A stretch of 64,000 bases of DNA, from assembly GCA_964356335.1 (NCBI GenBank), contig CAYHHI010000001.1:103043-167042 (forward strand), read 5' to 3'. The notes beneath the pieces are model-generated. The model saw nothing but the letters and a program-made list of their open reading frames with translations, was not told the origin of the DNA and did not search any database. The position numbers were made by a program, and so were the translations under genes. Below are positions 59,951-64,000 of this stretch, piece after piece (the first letter of the stretch is position 1; every line of letters starts with the position of its first letter). The DNA is from CAYHHI01 sp964356335 (lineage in GTDB: Bacteria > Arandabacterota > Arandabacteria > Arandabacterales > Arandabacteraceae).

Positions 59951-60875
59951 TATTGACTGAGTTCAGCTTCGATCTCGCAGCCCCCAGCTGAAAGACCAGG
60001 AAGTACGAGTGATTCTTTCGGGCATGCAGTTGCTTGATCACGCGCGTTACGCCAGGTCTGTTCCTTCGCATCATCACAAATATGTCTTTCGGGTAGTAGC
60101 CCAGCCGAATTAGATTCATGATAATCTCGACATGCGTCATACGTTGGATACCCGCGCTCACCTCGTCCTGGCATTTCACGATCAGTATCCCACCAGGTTT
60201 CAGGACGCGCTTCGCCTCGACTCCCGCACTGACGTATAACTCAAGCACGGCATCGTGCCACTTGTTTCTGAGGTTGGACGGCCGGTCGCCATTGGAGTAG
60301 TGATCCCTGAATGAGGAATGAGTTCCGTTGCCAGCCAACGAGTCGTCATCTCGGTATAGACCCTCCATGTACGGAGGGTCCAGCACTACACAATCAATCT
60401 CTCGAGCTCCGTATGGCAGTTTCCTGCAGTCGACGCCGGTCTTGATGTCAGTGGCTAGCAGCCGGTACTCGTCCCGAGCGATGTTCTTCCAAAAGACGCC
60501 CTTGCCGAATGTCACGTCGGCGACCTTCGCCCCAGGTGGCACATGTAGACTCAGCACGCGGGGAAAGATCTCGCTGTTGTCCCCGGAATAAGCCGAAAGC
60601 ACCAGCTCAGTCGTGGCTTTACCGTCTGGAGACTTCCTTTTGTGTCTCATGCGATTATCGTACCTCGTCCTAACGCTTGCGCAAGCTATTTTTCTCGGAC
60701 GCCGGGGCCTGCCTCTGCCAACCTTAGCGTATTCGCGGAGTTCAGACTCCCGAATCAGATGATCACGTCCGTACTTCGCGGATTGGAGACGCTTTTCGAC
60801 AATCAGCTGCCGCACTCGGGCAGGCGTCACGTGAAGGTACTCAGCGGCGGTTTCAGTTGTATAAAGCTTGCGCAT
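59751..60875 (-). CDS. DNA methyltransferase (N6A or N4C) with N-terminal HTH domain
   Basis: 374 residues. An N-terminal excisionase/MerR-like HTH (~4-50, YTTETAAEYLHVTPARVRQLIVEKRL) is fused to a methyltransferase with motif I VADVTFGKGVF (117-128), then catalytic DPPY (166-169, VVLDPPYMEGLY) and VLKPGGILIVKCQDE. Motif I before DPPY indicates a gamma-like order. After ~300 (YFLVFQLG) the C-terminal ~70 residues run antisense to the endonuclease gene and may not be functional. The HTH could read the pair's own promoter. An internal ATG at 60650 would remove the HTH. Confidence 0.85.
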   Translation of the reverse strand: MRKLYTTETAAEYLHVTPARVRQLIVEKRLQSAKYGRDHLIRESELREYAKVGRGRPRRPRKIACASVRTRYDNRMRHKRKSPDGKATTELVLSAYSGDNSEIFPRVLSLHVPPGAKVADVTFGKGVFWKNIARDEYRLLATDIKTGVDCRKLPYGAREIDCVVLDPPYMEGLYRDDDSLAGNGTHSSFRDHYSNGDRPSNLRNKWHDAVLELYVSAGVEAKRVLKPGGILIVKCQDEVSAGIQRMTHVEIIMNLIRLGYYPKDIFVMMRRNRPGVTRVIKQLHARKNHSYFLVFQLGAARSKLNSVNIMHELTDVQEAELGFQYRAVSEATRSASELREADGGQQGNTCDRGSAGGPRSARRRNAKLPRRRRD

Positions 60876-60920
60876 ATGATAATAATTACCACAGGAGTGC
60901 GAGATAGAAAAGACAAAAGC

Positions 60921-60985
60921 GGCGAACCCGTGGCTCCACCCGTCAGTCCGGTTCGCGCCCCTGCGGGTGGGCCACGCCGTTGGAT
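60921..60985 (+). other. attC-like site e
   Basis: 1L GGCGAAC (60921-60927), CCGTGG, 2L CTCCACCCG; 2R CGGGTGGG; 7 bases CCACGCC; 1R GTTGGAT (60979-60985, perfect GTTRRRY). 2L is complementary to 2R if one T is left unpaired, the classical attC feature. 65 bases. Marks the right end of the R-M cassette. Confidence 0.78.
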
Positions 60986-61003
60986 GCTATGGAGGCAACC
61001 ATT

Positions 61004-61375
61004 GTGAAACGCGACATGGATCTTGTTCGCAGGATATTGCTTGCCGTCGAAGCGTGCGATAATCCTTGGGGGCCCCAGGACAGTCTCAAAATTGAAGGTT
61101 ATTCTGATCAGATGGTCTCGTACCACGTCAAGATTCTCTCTGAGGCCTGCCTGATTGGAGCCCAAGACGTGTCCGGGATGGGTGCCGACGGGTTTCGTTG
61201 GTTTCCAGGGACTCTTACTTGGGATGGTCACGAATTCCTAGACGCAGCTAGGGATGACACTAGGTGGAACAGGGCGAAGAAACTGGTCCAGGACAAAGCT
61301 GGGAGCCTGATGTTCGAAGCTCTCAAGTTCGCACTCACACAGGGAATCAAGGGGCAGTTGTTCTCGGGGCCATAG
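61004..61375 (+). CDS. DUF2513-family protein
   Basis: 123 residues from a GTG at 61004 with GGAGG 9 bases upstream, giving MKRDMDLVRRILLAVEACD, the conserved DUF2513 N-terminus. Then SDQMVSYHVKILSEACLIGAQDVS and a closing LTWDGHEFLDAARDDTRWNRAKKLV. The fold is a winged-helix, often phage- or island-borne. Role not established. Confidence 0.85.
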   Translation: MKRDMDLVRRILLAVEACDNPWGPQDSLKIEGYSDQMVSYHVKILSEACLIGAQDVSGMGADGFRWFPGTLTWDGHEFLDAARDDTRWNRAKKLVQDKAGSLMFEALKFALTQGIKGQLFSGP

Positions 61376-61502
61376 CATGTGTGCTTGCCCGTTCCCTCGA
61401 GATGCCCTCGCTGCAATCAAGTTTGAGACCCCTTGTGCCGAGCCATATAGATAGCCATATAATTATATTGCTCCGTGCGTTCGCCGGGTGTATATTGGAG
61501 TC

Positions 61503-61793
61503 ATGAGACAGGCCAGATTCGAGTGGGACGAAGCGAAGGACAAAGAGAATCAGGCCAAACACGGCGTGTCCTTTTCGATGGCCCAGGGGGCGTTCTTTGA
61601 CCCTGAGCGCGTCATTGCAGAGGACAGAGGTCATAGCACCGAAGAGAAGCGGTTCTTCTGCATCGGCAGGGTGGGTGATGGGATACTGACGGTGCGATTC
61701 ACAGCGCGCGCCAGCGTCATCCGAATCTTCGGTGCCGGTTATTGGCGAAAGGGGAAACAGATCTATGAAGAGCAGAATAAGATACACGGATGA
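61503..61793 (+). CDS. brnT: BrnT-family toxin (RNase)
   Basis: 96 residues from the ATG at 61503. BrnT features: FEWDEAKDKENQAKHGVSFSMA, VIAEDRGHSTEEKRFFCIGRVGDGILTVRFT and IRIFGAGYWRKGKQIYEEQN. BrnT is a bacteriostatic ribonuclease neutralised by the DNA-binding BrnA; the BrnA gene overlaps its 3' end. Typical of cassette arrays and islands. Confidence 0.93.
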   Translation: MRQARFEWDEAKDKENQAKHGVSFSMAQGAFFDPERVIAEDRGHSTEEKRFFCIGRVGDGILTVRFTARASVIRIFGAGYWRKGKQIYEEQNKIHG

Positions 61794-62004
61794 ACCCATG
61801 GGGGAGCCTAGAATCATTAAGGATTTCCTGCCCCCGCCGAGTCGTTTGACATTGAAAGAAGATAATGTGAAGGTTACGATTTCATTGAGCAAGGCGAGTG
61901 TGCGCTTCTTCAAGAGGCACGCGAAGGCGCACGGGACGTCCTACCAAAGAATGATTCGGCGCCTGATTGATCTTTATGCTTCTCAATACGGAGGCAAGAT
62001 CTGA
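61765..62004 (+). CDS. brnA: BrnA-family antitoxin
   Basis: 79 residues; the start at 61765 (MKSRIRYTDEPMGEPRIIKDFLPPP) overlaps brnT by 29 bases, as is usual for this pair. The C-terminal ribbon-helix-helix KVTISLSKASVRFFKRHAKAHGTSYQRMIRRLIDLYA binds DNA and represses the operon. A shorter ATG at 61798 is possible. Confidence 0.9.
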   Translation: MKSRIRYTDEPMGEPRIIKDFLPPPSRLTLKEDNVKVTISLSKASVRFFKRHAKAHGTSYQRMIRRLIDLYASQYGGKI

Positions 62005-62070
62005 CCGGGCGCTAGCACCTGACTATCCTGTGCAACAGTGCCCAGACTGTAGTTCACGGGAGATGACGAT

Positions 62071-62298
62071 ATGAGCATTTGGGACCGTCTATCGGGGCGC
62101 AAACACCGACGAATGCGATGCTTGCAGTGCTCCCAATGGATGTATCCGATCCCACGGTCGGAGAAAGACAGCGTAACCAGATTCTTGGACAAGACCTTCC
62201 AAGAACGAACGGGCTCGCCCCATAAGCATATCCACATGCGGTGCAAGAATTGCGGGTTCGAGTTCATGGCCCAACCGGACGTGGATCTCGCTGGGTAG
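62071..62298 (+). CDS. Small zinc-ribbon-like protein
   Basis: 75 residues with two CxxC pairs: MRCLQCSQWM (~15-20) and HMRCKNCGFEF (~57-63). The pairs could bind one zinc. The intervening helix is Lys/Arg-rich. 3 bases before the next ORF, so likely co-transcribed. No specific family recognised. Confidence 0.6.
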   Translation: MSIWDRLSGRKHRRMRCLQCSQWMYPIPRSEKDSVTRFLDKTFQERTGSPHKHIHMRCKNCGFEFMAQPDVDLAG

Positions 62299-62301
62299 GA
62301 G

Positions 62302-62949
62302 ATGCCAAAGCAGAACCGGGTAACGCCGTTTAGCACGCTGATTGCAACCCCTGCCCGCGGAACCCTGATGGGGAACCGGGGATGCCTGCATGACGATCAC
62401 AAGCGGATTCGGCGCCGGTTCCAGGGTAAACGGTGGATCATCTGCGTCCTTGAATTCAAAGGCAGGAGGCACCCTATAATGAAGCCTGGCCACTATACCG
62501 AGTTGTTCTTCCTCGACGAAGCGACTGCCCTGGCGGCTGGGCATCGGCCCTGCGCGGAGTGCCAGCGGGATCGCTTCAACCAGTTTCGTGAGATCTGGGC
62601 GAGAGCCAACCCGGAATTCACCAACGTGCCCCGGCCTACCGCCACCACCATAGACGCGATCTTACATCAGGAGAGGATCGCGCCGGGCGCCCAGCCGCGC
62701 AAGTTGTGTGGCTCACTTGACGACCTGCCTGACGGGATCTTTGTGACCAACGATGAGGAACACGCATATTTGGTGCTGAAGGACAACGTGCTGCTATGGA
62801 CCCCTGCCGGATATGAGCGCCAAGCGGGATATGCCCTCACCTATCCGGCCAGGGTGCTGACCCCGGCTTCAGTTGTTCGCACTCTTGCCGCGGGCTACCC
62901 AGTCAGATTACATCCTTCAGCGGTGCGGGCGACTACTCCGTCACGGTGA
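62302..62949 (+). CDS. Protein with an Ada-like metal-binding motif
   Basis: 215 residues. FLDEATALAAGHRPCAECQRDRFNQF (~75-100) resembles the Cys-rich N-terminal module of Ada/MGMT-type proteins (AGYRPCKRC), though only two Cys are close together. The remainder (DGIFVTNDEEHAYLVLKDNVLLWTPAGYERQAGYALTYPARVLTPASVVRTLAAGYPVRLHPS) is beta-rich. DNA repair is a possibility only. Confidence 0.6.
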   Translation: MPKQNRVTPFSTLIATPARGTLMGNRGCLHDDHKRIRRRFQGKRWIICVLEFKGRRHPIMKPGHYTELFFLDEATALAAGHRPCAECQRDRFNQFREIWARANPEFTNVPRPTATTIDAILHQERIAPGAQPRKLCGSLDDLPDGIFVTNDEEHAYLVLKDNVLLWTPAGYERQAGYALTYPARVLTPASVVRTLAAGYPVRLHPSAVRATTPSR

Positions 62950-63124
62950 ATGCAAGAAGTCAGGTTGATTCCGGCAAGACACTCCTATAAAGTTGCAGAC
63001 ATGAATTGAGCATACGCAATCACCCTACTGGTCACATCGCGTGAGAAGATGCAGGATAATCGTGACAAACTAGGATGTGACACCGATGCTTCCCTGATGG
63101 GGCCCGCTGCAGAAAGGCACGAAC

Positions 63125-63922
63125 ATGTCCGAGCGTGATTCGCGGAGAAAGCAGGGGCGGGCGCGTCCTCCCGCCGGTCGGTACGATGCCCCCGGTGATG
63201 CCCCGCTCACGGTTCCGTCCCTCGAGCTACATGTTCACTTCGTGTTCGACGGTGCCCTGGCGCGGCGCCTGGTCCGACGCGAGGTGAACCCGAAGGAAGC
63301 CTTTACTGTGAGGGACGACACGGGCACCTACTTCCGCGCCACCCTCAAGGAACTCGGCAAGGACGGCGGAGTCGCCATCCCCTACGAGTGGATGCTTCGC
63401 TCGCCCGAGTCCGTTGTGAGGATCACCCTGGCCTGCGCCGTCCTGGCCCGGCAGCGGATGATCTTCGTCGTGCAGAAGGCGACGGAGCTCGGTGTCGCGC
63501 GCATCGTTCCTCTTCTGACCGAGTACTCCGTACCCCGTGACGGCCTCGAGCACGAGAAGGCGCACGCCTGGCCTGGACAGGTGGTCCGGGCAGCTAAGCA
63601 GTGCCGCCGGAGCTCGCTCCCTGAACTCCTCCCGCCCATGCCGCTCGATGCCTTCCTTACATCGCCGGCGGCTGGCGCGGACCTCTCCCTGTTTCTCGAC
63701 GACCGTAGCGATGGAACCTTGGCGCCCAAGGGAACTCCGCGGCGGATCGTCCTCATCGTGGGACCCGAAGGGGGCTTCGCGGATGCCGAGCGGGAGGCGC
63801 TGACGGGCAGGGCTCTCCCCTGGGTCCTAGGAGGCCGAGTCCTCCGTGCCGAGACGGCTGTTCTTGCCGGGCTCACAGCGGTGCAGTTGGCCTGGGGCGA
63901 CTTCCACGAGGACAAGGGGTAG
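63125..63922 (+). CDS. rsmE: 16S rRNA (uracil-1498 N3) methyltransferase
   Basis: 265 residues of the SPOUT/RsmE family: LARQRMIFVVQKATELGVARIVPLLTEYSVP, QVVRAAKQCRRSSLPELLPP, the SAM knot IVLIVGPEGGFADAEREAL, and VLRAETAVLAGLTAVQLAWGD. It methylates U1498 in the ribosome's decoding region. The first ~30 residues are an unusual charged extension. Housekeeping gene marking the return to core genome. Confidence 0.93.
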   Translation: MSERDSRRKQGRARPPAGRYDAPGDAPLTVPSLELHVHFVFDGALARRLVRREVNPKEAFTVRDDTGTYFRATLKELGKDGGVAIPYEWMLRSPESVVRITLACAVLARQRMIFVVQKATELGVARIVPLLTEYSVPRDGLEHEKAHAWPGQVVRAAKQCRRSSLPELLPPMPLDAFLTSPAAGADLSLFLDDRSDGTLAPKGTPRRIVLIVGPEGGFADAEREALTGRALPWVLGGRVLRAETAVLAGLTAVQLAWGDFHEDKG

Positions 63923-63934
63923 CGGCCAGTCGGA

Positions 63935-64000
63935 TCAGAGGCCGAACCACGAATTGTAACCGCCGGGCACGAGCGACAGGGGACCGCCCCGCGTGAGGCC
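63935..64000 (-). CDS. 3' end of an unknown gene, 5' part beyond the window
   Basis: The minus frame reads GLTRGGPLSLVPGGYNSWFGL then TGA at 63935-63937, convergent with rsmE. 21 residues are too few to name; the aromatic-rich end could belong to an exported protein. Only the open frame to the edge supports it. Confidence 0.3.
   Translation of the reverse strand, partial: GLTRGGPLSLVPGGYNSWFGL

Noticed and set aside
1..64000. tRNA, rRNA or CRISPR array
   Set aside because: I scanned for T-loop GGTTCGA patterns with acceptor pairing and for regularly spaced repeats and found none convincing; a covariance search would be needed to exclude a tRNA firmly.

Overview
The window (about 58-60% G+C by eye) reads as chromosome from an uncultured, anaerobic or microaerotolerant, double-membrane bacterium. 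Outer-membrane features are an LpoB/YcfL-type lipoprotein operon, two beta-barrel-like proteins and several lipobox signal peptides. Anaerobic features are a membrane-bound [NiFe] hydrogenase, an aldehyde ferredoxin oxidoreductase operon, a radical-SAM AmrS-like enzyme, and an Hrb/FprA/rubrerythrin O2/NO detoxification operon. I cannot assign a phylum from the sequence alone. No rRNA, tRNA or CRISPR array was seen.

Layout. 1-5.5 kb (minus): a two-subunit amine/amino-acid dehydrogenase (DAO-type subunit running off the left edge, plus a 730-residue iron-sulfur/FAD subunit) and a P-type cation ATPase. 5.9-8.3 kb (plus): a repeat lipoprotein and a DUF6754 membrane protein. 8.3-11 kb (minus): envelope operon. 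11.3-20 kb: glycosyltransferase, AhpD-like protein, glutamate dehydrogenase, AmrS-like radical SAM enzyme, ferritin-like protein, glutamine synthetase, alkaline phosphatase. 20.1-23.8 kb (plus): ferredoxin, tungsten-type AOR, ThiF-like and MoaD-like proteins. 23.8-35.5 kb (minus): an NhaD-type antiporter, then a 12-gene group 4 [NiFe]-hydrogenase operon with Mrp-type antiporter modules and AsrA/AsrB (HydB/HydG)-like electron-input subunits. 35.8-44.6 kb: ZIP transporter, PAS protein, methyltransferases, a tyrosine recombinase, the Hrb-FprA operon and an odd response regulator. 44.6-51.9 kb (minus): a large hybrid histidine kinase and LivHMGF transporter genes without a LivK.

52.0-61 kb is an accessory island that I read as a decayed integron cassette array. 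It has the C-terminal remnant of an integron-type integrase, then a series of plus-strand ORFs separated by attC-like sites. These sites follow the 1L-6-2L ... 2R-7-1R spacing, and some have the single unpaired base expected in 2L/2R. One attC is split by an IS110/IS1111-group insertion sequence. The cassettes hold uncharacterised membrane proteins, a protein with a HExxH motif, and a convergent restriction endonuclease/DNA methyltransferase pair. The island grades through a DUF2513 protein, a BrnT/BrnA toxin-antitoxin pair and two small zinc-binding-type proteins into the housekeeping gene rsmE.

A degenerate, palindromic intergenic repeat family recurs at about 11.25, 12.9, 19.9 and 25.2 kb. 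It may also have been captured in frame inside the hybrid kinase. All functions are inferred from reading the proteins; no database search was run.
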